A stretch of 24,359 bases of DNA from an uncultured Blautia sp. (GTDB lineage: Bacteria; Bacillota; Clostridia; Lachnospirales; Lachnospiraceae): contig URMH01000041.1 of NCBI GenBank assembly GCA_900549015.1, positions 1 through 24,359 on the forward strand, read 5' to 3'. Below the pieces are notes generated by a model. That model saw only the letters and a program-made list of their open reading frames with translations, ran no database searches and had not been told where the DNA came from. The stretch's first letter is position 1. The number at the start of each line of letters is the position of its first letter. Of the stretch, positions 15,576 through 22,440 are shown in pieces. A program made the position numbers and the translations under genes.

Positions 15576-15604
15576 TTGACGGAGGAAAAGGAGTCTGCTA
15601 CAAT
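15576..15604 (+). promoter_or_regulatory. Promoter of nrdD
   Basis: TTGACG (15576-15581) and TACAAT (15599-15604) are 17 bp apart, with an extended TGC before the -10 box. The leader to the nrdD start codon is about 75 nt. Confidence 0.7.
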
Positions 15605-15685
15605 AATCCTACAGCGTCTTTATCTGACAGAGGATATGGACAGAAATAAATATGTTTTTTATATAAGAATGGGGGCTTTCTTACC

Positions 15686-18061
15686 ATGTTTCAGGTAGTA
15701 AAAAGAGATGGAGAAATTGCGGATTTTCAGATGGGAAAAATTACAGCCGCAATTCACAAAGCTTTTGATGCAAAAGAGAAACATTACAGTGAGGATATGA
15801 TTGAACTTCTTGGACTTCGTGTGACTTCAGATTTTCAGGGGAAGATCCGGGACGAAAAAATTTCAGTGGAGGATATTCAGGACAGTGTGGAAAACGTGCT
15901 GATCCAGGCGGGATATTCAGACGTTGCGAAAGCGTATATCCTGTATCGTAAACAGCGGGAAAAAGTCCGCAACATGAAATCCACGATCCTGGATTATAAA
16001 GAAATCGTCAACAGCTACGTAAAAGTGGAAGACTGGCGTGTAAAAGAAAATTCCACAGTCACTTATTCCGTAGGCGGCTTAATTTTAAGCAATTCCGGCG
16101 CAGTCACTGCCAATTACTGGCTGTCAGAGATTTATGACAACGAAATTGCGGAAGCACACAGGAATGCGGACATTCACATTCACGACCTTTCCATGCTCAC
16201 AGGCTACTGTGCAGGCTGGTCATTAAAGCAGTTAATAAAAGAAGGACTGGGCGGTATTGAGGGAAAAATCACCTCCTCTCCTGCAAAGCATCTCAGCGTT
16301 CTCTGCAACCAGATGGTAAATTTTCTGGGAATTATGCAGAACGAGTGGGCTGGTGCACAGGCATTTTCCTCCTTTGATACGTATCTCGCTCCGTTTGTAA
16401 AGGCAGATAACCTTTCCTATCCGGAAGTAAAAAAATGTATTGAATCATTTATTTACGGGGTAAATACACCGAGCCGCTGGGGAACTCAGGCGCCGTTTTC
16501 CAATATCACGCTCGACTGGACGGTTCCCGACGATCTGGCGGAGCTTCCGGCGATAGTAGGCGGAAAAGAGATGGACTTTAAATATAAAGACTGCAAAAAA
16601 GAGATGGATATGGTAAATAAAGCCTTTATCGAGACGATGATAGAGGGCGATGCAAACGGAAGAGGCTTCCAGTACCCGATCCCTACTTATTCCATCACAA
16701 AAAAATTTGACTGGTCAGACACAGAAAATAACCGTCTTTTATTTGAAATGACAGCAAAATACGGAACGCCGTATTTTTCCAATTATATTAACAGCGATAT
16801 GAAGCCAAGCGACATCAGAAGCATGTGCTGCCGTCTCCGCCTTGACCTTCGTGAGCTCCGCAAAAAAAGCGGCGGATTCTTCGGTTCAGGGGAGAGCACA
16901 GGTTCTGTGGGAGTAGTCACCATTAATATGCCGAGAATTGCATATCTTTCCAAAACGCCGGAGGAATTTTACCACCGTCTCGACCATATGATGGATATAG
17001 CGGCGCGTTCTCTCCATATAAAGAGAGAAGTGATCGGACGTCTTCTTGAGGAAGGGTTATATCCTTACACAAAACGGTATCTTGGAAGTTTTGACAACCA
17101 TTTTTCCACCATCGGTCTTGTGGGAATGAACGAGGCGGGATTAAACGCCTGCTGGCTGGGCTGTGATATGACAGATCCGAAAACACAGCAGTTTACAAAA
17201 GATGTGTTAAATCATATGAGGGAGAGGCTTTCTGATTATCAGGAAGAGTATAAGGGCGAGCTTTTTAACCTTGAGGCAACGCCTGCGGAATCTACCGCGT
17301 ACCGTCTTGCAAAGCATGACAGAAAACGCTGGCCGGACATTCGCACAGCAGGAAGCAAGGGAGATACCCCTTATTACACAAACAGCTCCCATCTTCCTGT
17401 AGAATTTTCCAACGATATTTTTGATGCGCTTGATATTCAGGACGAGCTTCAGACTTTATACACGTCGGGAACTGTGTTCCACGGATTTTTAGGGGAAAAG
17501 CTTCCGGACTGGAAGGCAGCGGCAGCTCTTGTGCGGAAAATCGCGGAAAATTACAGACTTCCTTATTATACGATCTCTCCTACTTATTCTGTATGTCAGG
17601 AGCATGGATATATCAGCGGCGAGCATTTTACGTGCCCGAAATGCGGCAAAAAAGCGGAGGTTTACAGCAGAATCACAGGATATTACCGTCCGGTGCAGAA
17701 CTGGAACGATGGAAAAGCCCAGGAGTATAAAAACAGAACCCTTTACGATGTGGCTCATTCACAGCTTAAAAAAGTGCATACAAGCGTTGTGACCATGACA
17801 GAAGACGATGTAAAGATACAGCCTGTAAAAACCCATAAATATCTTTTTACAACAAGCACCTGTCCAAACTGCCGCATGGCGAAAAAGATTCTTGAGGGCG
17901 AAAATCTGGAAATTATCGACGCGGAAGAGAATCCGGATATGGCAAGGGCATTTGGAATTATGCAGGCGCCTACCCTTGTCATTACAGACGGGGAGCATAC
18001 GAAGAAGTATGTAAACGCCTCCAATATCCAGAAATATGTAGATGAGGAAGGAGTGTTTTAA
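15686..18061 (+). CDS. nrdD: Anaerobic (class III) ribonucleoside-triphosphate reductase with fused redoxin domain
   Basis: Reduces ribonucleoside triphosphates to dNTPs by glycyl-radical chemistry; oxygen-sensitive. At 791 residues it has an N-terminal ATP cone (about 1-95; VVKRDGEIADFQMGKITAAI), a ten-stranded barrel with MCCRLRLDLRELRKKSGG (C381/C382, a likely site of the thiyl cysteine), a zinc site formed by C637, H640, C650 and C653, and the glycyl-radical loop RITGYY with G665. A C-terminal thioredoxin/glutaredoxin-like domain (about 715-791) carries CPNC (C726, C729), MQAPTLVI with its cis-Pro type loop, and a closing helix. This points to a form reduced by an internal or NrdH/thioredoxin-type donor rather than formate. 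No nrdG activase gene is adjacent, which is unusual. The stop TAA overlaps the next ATG by 1 nt. Confidence 0.96.
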   Translation: MFQVVKRDGEIADFQMGKITAAIHKAFDAKEKHYSEDMIELLGLRVTSDFQGKIRDEKISVEDIQDSVENVLIQAGYSDVAKAYILYRKQREKVRNMKSTILDYKEIVNSYVKVEDWRVKENSTVTYSVGGLILSNSGAVTANYWLSEIYDNEIAEAHRNADIHIHDLSMLTGYCAGWSLKQLIKEGLGGIEGKITSSPAKHLSVLCNQMVNFLGIMQNEWAGAQAFSSFDTYLAPFVKADNLSYPEVKKCIESFIYGVNTPSRWGTQAPFSNITLDWTVPDDLAELPAIVGGKEMDFKYKDCKKEMDMVNKAFIETMIEGDANGRGFQYPIPTYSITKKFDWSDTENNRLLFEMTAKYGTPYFSNYINSDMKPSDIRSMCCRLRLDLRELRKKSGGFFGSGESTGSVGVVTINMPRIAYLSKTPEEFYHRLDHMMDIAARSLHIKREVIGRLLEEGLYPYTKRYLGSFDNHFSTIGLVGMNEAGLNACWLGCDMTDPKTQQFTKDVLNHMRERLSDYQEEYKGELFNLEATPAESTAYRLAKHDRKRWPDIRTAGSKGDTPYYTNSSHLPVEFSNDIFDALDIQDELQTLYTSGTVFHGFLGEKLPDWKAAAALVRKIAENYRLPYYTISPTYSVCQEHGYISGEHFTCPKCGKKAEVYSRITGYYRPVQNWNDGKAQEYKNRTLYDVAHSQLKKVHTSVVTMTEDDVKIQPVKTHKYLFTTSTCPNCRMAKKILEGENLEIIDAEENPDMARAFGIMQAPTLVITDGEHTKKYVNASNIQKYVDEEGVF

Positions 18062-19428
18062 TGGGAAAAGAAATACCTTACAAAATTTACCTTGAAGAAA
18101 ACGAGATGCCAAAAGCCTGGTATAATCTGCGGGCAGATATGAAGAACAAGCCTGCGCCTCTTTTAAATCCAGAGACAAAAAAGCCGATGACACCGGAGGA
18201 GCTTGGCGTTGTCTTCTGCGACGAGCTGGTTCGTCAGGAGCTTGACGATACCACTCCTTACATTAAAATTCCGCAGGAAATACGGGATTTTTATAAGATG
18301 TACCGACCATCTCCTCTTGTGCGCGCCTACTGTCTTGAAAAGAAGCTGGATACTCCGGCAAAGATTTATTATAAATTCGAGGGCAACAATACAAGCGGAA
18401 GCCACAAATTAAATTCTGCCATTGCCCAGGCATATTATGCAAAAAAGCAGGGCTTAAAAGGCGTGACAACAGAGACAGGAGCGGGACAGTGGGGAACGGC
18501 GCTTTCTATGGCGTGTGCATATCTGGAATTGGAATGTCATGTGTACATGGTAAAATGTTCTTATGAGCAGAAGCCTTTCCGCCGGGAAGTCATGCGTACT
18601 TACGGCGCGCAGGTAACGCCGTCTCCCTCTGAGACAACAGAGGTTGGAAGAAAAATTTTAAGAGAATTTCCGGGAACAAGCGGAAGCCTTGGCTGTGCCA
18701 TTTCCGAGGCTGTGGAGGCAGCAGGGGCAGATCTGGGTTACCGTTACGTGCTGGGAAGCGTATTAAATCAGGTGCTTCTTCACCAGTCTGTAATAGGACT
18801 GGAAACAAAGGCGGCGCTTGATAAATATGGAATCGTCCCGGATATGATCATCGGCTGCGCAGGAGGCGGTTCTAACCTTGGCGGTCTGATTTCTCCGTTT
18901 ATGGGAGAAAAAATCCGCGGGGAAAGAGATTATCAGTTCCTTGCAGTGGAGCCGGCGTCCTGTCCGAGCTTAACAAGAGGAAAATTTGCGTATGATTACT
19001 GTGACACCGGTATGGTTACGCCTCTCGCAAAAATGTGCACTCTTGGAAGCGGCTTTATTCCTTCCGCAAGTCATTCAGGAGGACTCCGCTATCACGGAAT
19101 GAATCCTGTCCTTTCCCAGCTTTATGCAGACGGACTTATGGAGGCGCGTTCTGTGACACAGACGGAAGTCTTTGAAGCGGCGCAGCAGTTTGCGAAGGTG
19201 GAGGGAATCCTTCCGGCGCCGGAAAGTTCCCATGCGATCCGCGCAGCGATCGATGAAGCTCTCAAGTGCAAAGTGACAGGAGAGGAAAAGACCATTGTCT
19301 TTGGTCTTACAGGCACAGGATATTTTGATATGGTTGCTTATGGCAAATATAATGATGGAGAAATGTCTGATTATATTCCTACAGACGAAGAACTGGAAAA
19401 AGGATTTGCAGGTCTTCCGGAAATCTGA
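18061..19428 (+). CDS. TrpB2-type tryptophan synthase beta-like PLP enzyme
   Basis: PLP-dependent enzyme of the TrpB2 group, 455 residues, longer than canonical TrpB1 (about 400) because of an N-terminal extension (to about residue 75). The PLP lysine is K116 in NTSGSHKLNSA, the catalytic Glu E138 in TETGAGQWG, and the phosphate-binding loop GCAGGGSNLGG. TrpB2 enzymes can make tryptophan from serine and indole but lack the surface for TrpA; some act in indole salvage. No trpA or other trp gene is present here. The ATG shares its A with the nrdD stop (TAATG), and GGAAGGAG within the end of nrdD serves as the SD site, so translation is coupled to nrdD. A strong terminator follows. Confidence 0.9.
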   Translation: MGKEIPYKIYLEENEMPKAWYNLRADMKNKPAPLLNPETKKPMTPEELGVVFCDELVRQELDDTTPYIKIPQEIRDFYKMYRPSPLVRAYCLEKKLDTPAKIYYKFEGNNTSGSHKLNSAIAQAYYAKKQGLKGVTTETGAGQWGTALSMACAYLELECHVYMVKCSYEQKPFRREVMRTYGAQVTPSPSETTEVGRKILREFPGTSGSLGCAISEAVEAAGADLGYRYVLGSVLNQVLLHQSVIGLETKAALDKYGIVPDMIIGCAGGGSNLGGLISPFMGEKIRGERDYQFLAVEPASCPSLTRGKFAYDYCDTGMVTPLAKMCTLGSGFIPSASHSGGLRYHGMNPVLSQLYADGLMEARSVTQTEVFEAAQQFAKVEGILPAPESSHAIRAAIDEALKCKVTGEEKTIVFGLTGTGYFDMVAYGKYNDGEMSDYIPTDEELEKGFAGLPEI

Positions 19429-19452
19429 TCAGAGAATTTAAAATTTTGGCGT

Positions 19453-19497
19453 AGAACCCCGGGCTTTTAATGAAACATTCTGCCCGGGGTTCTTTTT
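19453..19497 (+). terminator. Strong terminator after the trpB2-like gene
   Basis: AGAACCCCGGGC (19453-19464) pairs perfectly over 12 bp with GCCCGGGGTTCT (19482-19493), and a T-run follows. It lies between two convergent genes and may also stop minus-strand transcripts. Confidence 0.9.
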
Positions 19498-19529
19498 GCC
19501 TTTTTTATTGGTTATTTATGCTGTTATGG

Positions 19530-19712
19530 TTATTTTGTATTTTCTTTTCCGGGCGGCTTTGCCGTGAAATCAAAAACATCGCGGTAGGCGTCCCATTCTT
19601 CTCTGTCTGCGGCAGCCTGATACATAAGACCTGTGCATTCTGTGCAGGCGTTTGTATCCAGATAATTTTCATAGGAAATATGGTAAGGGTTATTTTCTTT
19701 TTCCGGATTCAT
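19530..19712 (-). CDS. Small acidic CxxC protein of 60 residues, unknown
   Basis: The minus-strand ATG at 19712 has an excellent SD site, GAGGAGGT, 5 nt upstream (plus-strand ACCTCCTC at 19718-19725), which is why I accept this frame over the overlapping plus-strand ORF. The protein begins MNPEKENNPYHISYENYLDT, has a single CTEC pair (C23, C26), a middle helix (MYQAAADREEWDAYRDVFDF) and a proline/lysine tail. There is no signal peptide or membrane segment. The CxxC could bind metal or be redox-active, but one pair alone is not diagnostic. It converges on the trpB2-like gene and shares the terminator region. It looks like a small conserved cytosolic protein; no function is proposed. Confidence 0.7.
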   Translation of the reverse strand: MNPEKENNPYHISYENYLDTNACTECTGLMYQAAADREEWDAYRDVFDFTAKPPGKENTK

Positions 19713-19810
19713 GTTGCACCTCCTCTTTTATCTGAGTCAAAGAATAGTATATGAAGAGAAGGGCGGAGATATACAAGTGAAATTTTGTTATTATTTTGAC
19801 AAAAAAGATA

Positions 19811-19838
19811 TTGAAATTTCTATAAATTGTGCTATAAT
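19811..19838 (+). promoter_or_regulatory. Promoter of folT
   Basis: TTGAAA (19811-19816) and TATAAT (19833-19838) are 16 bp apart, with TGC before the -10 box. The predicted start, near 19845, lies about 10 nt before the riboswitch. Confidence 0.7.
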
Positions 19839-19854
19839 CAGCTTGAATAAATAA

Positions 19855-19958
19855 TAGCGAAGTAGGATTTTATGCGTTAAGTGTTCATTGGCTGGGGAGT
19901 CGCCGTGAAACGAAAAGCAGTACAGATGCTTACGATATGATTTCCGCACCCGTTGCTA
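19855..19958 (+). ncRNA. THF (folT-type) riboswitch
   Basis: Senses reduced folates and controls the folate transporter gene downstream. Visible hallmarks are the invariant GCGTTAAGTGT segment near the 5' side, a GGCTGGGGAGTCGCC hairpin just after it, and the conserved 3' TTTCCGCACCCG strand. The closing stem pairs TAGCGA (19855-19860) with TTGCTA (19953-19958). A hairpin ACAT-TGAGA/TCTCA-ATGT (about 19957-19981) follows and may be the expression platform. Position directly upstream of folT fits the class exactly. Confidence 0.88.
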
Positions 19959-20042
19959 CATGTGAGAACATCTCATAATGTGGAGGGATTATTATTTATG
20001 TAACTACTCTATTTTTAAAAACATTATGGAGGTGTTTTTATT

Positions 20043-20624
20043 ATGCAAAAAAACAGCAGTAAACAGCATTGGAACGTAGCAACTCTTGTCTATATGGCGC
20101 TTCTTGTTGCCCTGCACCTTGTTCTCACAAGAGTATTTGTGATCGAGCTTGGAGCTTACCGTATCTCTATCGGAAGTGTGGCAACGATCATGGCAGGTCT
20201 CTGGCTTGGACCGGTAGCCGGCGGTGTCTGCGGATTTACAGCAGATATTATTGGCTGCTTCATGAAAGGATATGCAGTGAATCCGTTTATTACATTAGCG
20301 GCAATTCTGTGGGGCGTGATTCCCGCACTTGCAAAACCGTTTTTTGCAAACCGCACAAAGAAGATGAAAGCAGTCGGTATCTGTATTTCTATCGCAATTA
20401 CAAATGTTATAAGTTCTCTGATTCTTACAACTGCAGGACTTGTTATTTTCCTGGGATATAACTTCTATGCGATCATGCCGGGAAGACTGGTACAGTTTGC
20501 ATGTATGCTTCCGCTTTATTGTGTATTAAGCTGCATTTTATATTTAAGCCCTCTTACTTCTATGGTAGTGAGCGGCATTTCCAGAACAGCGCGTCCCGGT
20601 GGACACAGCCTGGAAGGAAGATAA
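20043..20624 (+). CDS. folT: Folate-specific ECF transporter S component
   Basis: Membrane-embedded substrate-binding subunit that captures folate and works with a shared ECF module (two ATPases and EcfT) encoded elsewhere. The 193-residue protein has about six hydrophobic helices. The first (VATLVYMALLVALHLVLTRV) is followed by the conserved YRISIGSVATIMAGLWLGP and then VAGGVCGFTADIIGCFM, which fit the folate-family S component. The C-terminal 20 residues are polar and presumably cytosolic. GGAGGTG at 20028-20034 is a strong SD site. The THF riboswitch in the leader independently supports folate as substrate. The gene is monocistronic, ending at a strong hairpin. Confidence 0.93.
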   Translation: MQKNSSKQHWNVATLVYMALLVALHLVLTRVFVIELGAYRISIGSVATIMAGLWLGPVAGGVCGFTADIIGCFMKGYAVNPFITLAAILWGVIPALAKPFFANRTKKMKAVGICISIAITNVISSLILTTAGLVIFLGYNFYAIMPGRLVQFACMLPLYCVLSCILYLSPLTSMVVSGISRTARPGGHSLEGR

Positions 20625-20660
20625 ACTTTACAAAGAACAAAAGATTCCCCAAAAAGAAAG

Positions 20661-20690
20661 CCGGCAGTTTTTCGAGAACTGCCGGTTTTT
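20661..20690. terminator. Terminator after folT, probably bidirectional
   Basis: CCGGCAGTT (20661-20669) pairs perfectly with AACTGCCGG (20677-20685), followed by TTTTT on the plus strand. On the minus strand the hairpin is followed by a T-rich CTTTCTTTTT, so it can also end the convergent GNAT transcript. Confidence 0.88.
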
Positions 20691-20770
20691 AAATGTTATA
20701 GGAAATTACTCCGTTGAGCAGGATTCTTTTTTATAAAAGAGACTTTTCACAGATGGTGCAATTATTAATA

Positions 20771-21535
20771 TTATTGTGGAGAATCCGGCTGAACCCGGAA
20801 CCAGTATGTGTAAAAAGTTTCAAATCCCAGAGAGCGGTAAAGATTCTGGGCGGAAACATTGCCGTTTACTGCCTGAAGATACGCTTTTTGAGCGCCCCGT
20901 TTTTGCCCTTTTTGCAAAAGCCCTGTACAGATCTGGCGGGCATATCCCATTCTTCGAAAATCTTCCCGCACATGAATCGCATAAATTCCAATATAATTCC
21001 GGTCAAGGATTCCAAGGCCTGTTCCTATGATTTCCCCGTTTTTTACAATGGAAGCGCAGATAGTTTCTTTTAAAATGGCGCGGTACATGGAGGGAACTAC
21101 CATGCGGTGAATGGGGTTCGATGTATTTTTCAGATCAAAAAGCGCCTGAATCCACTGAGCGGGAATTTCCTCCGTAAACGTAACGTCAGGGCAGCAGTCC
21201 TGCGGAAAACATGGACTTTTGGAAAAATCCATAGTCATAACGTCAGTTGTATGCTGGATCTCGTAGCCTCTGTTTTCCAGTATGTAATCAAAATCAGGAG
21301 AAATCAGAGGGCTGATCTTAAAAATCGCAGGCGTTCCCAGACGCTTATATACAGCTTCACAGTAAGGGATTTTTTCTTTCCACGGAAGTGTGGAAATTCC
21401 AAACTGCTCCACGCTGTTTGTGCGGTGTGTATAAAAATACGAGAAGCGGAGAATCCAGCCGTCATACAGCTCCATTTTATGGGAAGGCCAGGCATTCAGA
21501 GACATATCTTCAATTTGTTTGATTTCTGCGTTCAT
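20771..21535 (-). CDS. GNAT-family N-acetyltransferase
   Basis: Acetyl-CoA-dependent acyltransferase of about 254 residues, cytosolic, substrate unknown. The N-terminal half (SLNAWPSHKMELYDGWILRF and following) is a divergent GNAT-like lobe. The C-terminal half holds the canonical domain: IGTGLGILDRNYIGIYAIHV as strands 4-5, VREDFRRMGYARQI as the acetyl-CoA loop (R-x-x-G-x-A), and LQAVNGNVSAQNLYRSLGF as motif B. I prefer the ATG at 21535 to 21553, because the predicted transcript starts only a few nucleotides before the upstream codon, leaving no room for an SD site. It diverges from the tad operon and converges on folT. Confidence 0.87.
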   Translation of the reverse strand: MNAEIKQIEDMSLNAWPSHKMELYDGWILRFSYFYTHRTNSVEQFGISTLPWKEKIPYCEAVYKRLGTPAIFKISPLISPDFDYILENRGYEIQHTTDVMTMDFSKSPCFPQDCCPDVTFTEEIPAQWIQALFDLKNTSNPIHRMVVPSMYRAILKETICASIVKNGEIIGTGLGILDRNYIGIYAIHVREDFRRMGYARQICTGLLQKGQKRGAQKAYLQAVNGNVSAQNLYRSLGFETFYTYWFRVQPDSPQ

Positions 21536-21569
21536 ATTCCACACTTCTTTCATTAAATTTTATATTCAT

Positions 21570-21597
21570 ATTATACACATTCTGATAAAATATTCAA
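21570..21597 (-). promoter_or_regulatory. Promoter of the GNAT gene
   Basis: On the minus strand TTGAAT (21592-21597) and TATAAT (21570-21575) are 16 bp apart, with a TGTG extension before the -10 box. Confidence 0.65.
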
Positions 21598-21644
21598 GAA
21601 AAACTTATAATTATGCGAAAGAACTGAAAGGGCAGAGAAGACGG

Positions 21645-21662
21645 TTCAGAGTGAACTCTGAA
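21645..21662. promoter_or_regulatory. Palindrome between the divergent GNAT and tad promoters
   Basis: TTCAGAGT-GA-ACTCTGAA is a perfect 8+8 inverted repeat about 47 bp from each -35 box. It has the form of a dimeric regulator site that could serve both promoters. Confidence 0.45.
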
Positions 21663-21708
21663 AGATACGGCGGCTGCAATCATGTCGGAATTTGTCGATG
21701 AAATGTTC

Positions 21709-21737
21709 TGGACAAAGCGTCCGGATTGTTCTATAAT
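21709..21737 (+). promoter_or_regulatory. Promoter of the tad pilus operon
   Basis: TGGACA (21709-21714) and a perfect TATAAT (21732-21737) are 17 bp apart. The predicted start, near 21744, gives a leader of about 185 nt before tadV. Confidence 0.7.
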
Positions 21738-21744
21738 AAGACTC

Positions 21745-21802
21745 ACCAGAAGACAACTGGTATCTAAACCGTCAGTTCAGACGGGAAATCCCAATTTTTT
21801 TT
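21745..21802 (+). ncRNA. Structured leader with attenuator-like end upstream of the tad genes
   Basis: Starting at the predicted transcription start are two hairpins, ACCAG/CTGGT (21745-21749, 21757-21761) and CCGTC/GACGG (21769-21773, 21780-21784). A GGGAAATCCC element and eight T (21795-21802) follow. It resembles a riboswitch or attenuator, but I recognise no known class; the c-di-GMP riboswitch signatures are absent. Confidence 0.4.
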
Positions 21803-21812
21803 ACAAAAGAAG

Positions 21813-21830
21813 AATCAGTACAATCAGTAC
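21813..21830 (+). repeat. Tandem 9-bp repeat in the tad leader
   Basis: AATCAGTAC occurs twice in direct succession (21813-21821 and 21822-21830). A hairpin ACGAAT/ATTCGT follows directly. Confidence 0.6.
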
Positions 21831-21927
21831 AACGAATATAGACAGATTCGTTATACAAAACACCTGCTTATGTGCGGATTAAAGAATTGAAGAAGTGTGA
21901 CTCACGAAAGAAAAGCGAGGTGATGCC

Positions 21928-22440
21928 ATGTTTTTTAACATCTGCTTTCCTGTTACAGTAGCCGCAGTGGCGGTGATTATGGATCTTCGTACAGGAAAGG
22001 TGGATAACGGGTGGATTTTATTTTGCACAGTTATGGAAATTCTTGTATGTTTTCTGCGGGAAGGACCGGGAGGAATGGGAAAACAGATAACGGGAATGCT
22101 GCTGCCGGTAATAATCTTTGCGCCGCTGTTTCTGTTTCATATGATCGGAGCAGGAGATATTAAACTTTTTTCTGTCCTCGGAGGGATCATGGGAACGGAG
22201 AAAATTCTCAGGTGCATAATATATGCGGTTACCTGCGGCGCAGGAATCTCCCTTGCCATTTTAATTTTAAATGGAGACGCGTTTTCAAGATTCTGGTATC
22301 TTCGGGAATATATACGGGAGTATTTTCAGACCAGGGAAATCAAGCCGTATTATAAAGGAAATGTGGCGTCGCCGGAAAATTTCCACTTTACAATACCTGT
22401 TTTTATGAGCGTCGTGCTGTACGCGGGAGGTGTCTATTGA
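21928..22440 (+). CDS. tadV: Prepilin peptidase of the Tad/Flp pilus (CpaA/TadV type)
   Basis: Membrane aspartyl protease that cleaves the leader of Flp-type prepilins. The 170-residue protein has the two catalytic aspartates of the A24 family: D19 in MDLRTGKVDNGW after the first helix, and D77 in GAGDIKLF. The hydrophobic segments are at about 5-18, 30-43, 54-72, 82-92, 95-113 and 155-168. It lacks the N-terminal methylase domain of PilD-type enzymes, as usual for Tad systems. GAGGTGATG precedes the ATG. Its stop overlaps the tadZ TTG start by 4 nt. No pilin gene (flp) is in view; it should lie elsewhere or beyond the right edge. Confidence 0.9.
   Translation: MFFNICFPVTVAAVAVIMDLRTGKVDNGWILFCTVMEILVCFLREGPGGMGKQITGMLLPVIIFAPLFLFHMIGAGDIKLFSVLGGIMGTEKILRCIIYAVTCGAGISLAILILNGDAFSRFWYLREYIREYFQTREIKPYYKGNVASPENFHFTIPVFMSVVLYAGGVY

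Noticed and set aside
19470..19754. Plus-strand ORF of 94 codons after the trpB2-like gene
   Set aside because: It begins inside the terminator hairpin without an SD site and is antisense to the 60-residue minus-strand gene, which has a strong SD site.
20069..20461. 130-codon plus-strand ORF overlapping folT in another frame
   Set aside because: It is a shadow of folT; the composition is Cys/Tyr/Arg-rich with no SD site.
20714..21556. Plus-strand ORFs (20714-21073 and 21107-21556) opposite the acetyltransferase
   Set aside because: They mirror the minus-strand GNAT gene, lack SD sites and show no protein-like motifs.
21745..21802. A c-di-GMP riboswitch upstream of the pilus genes
   Set aside because: This would fit the biology, but the conserved GEMM core segments and tetraloop/receptor signatures are not present.
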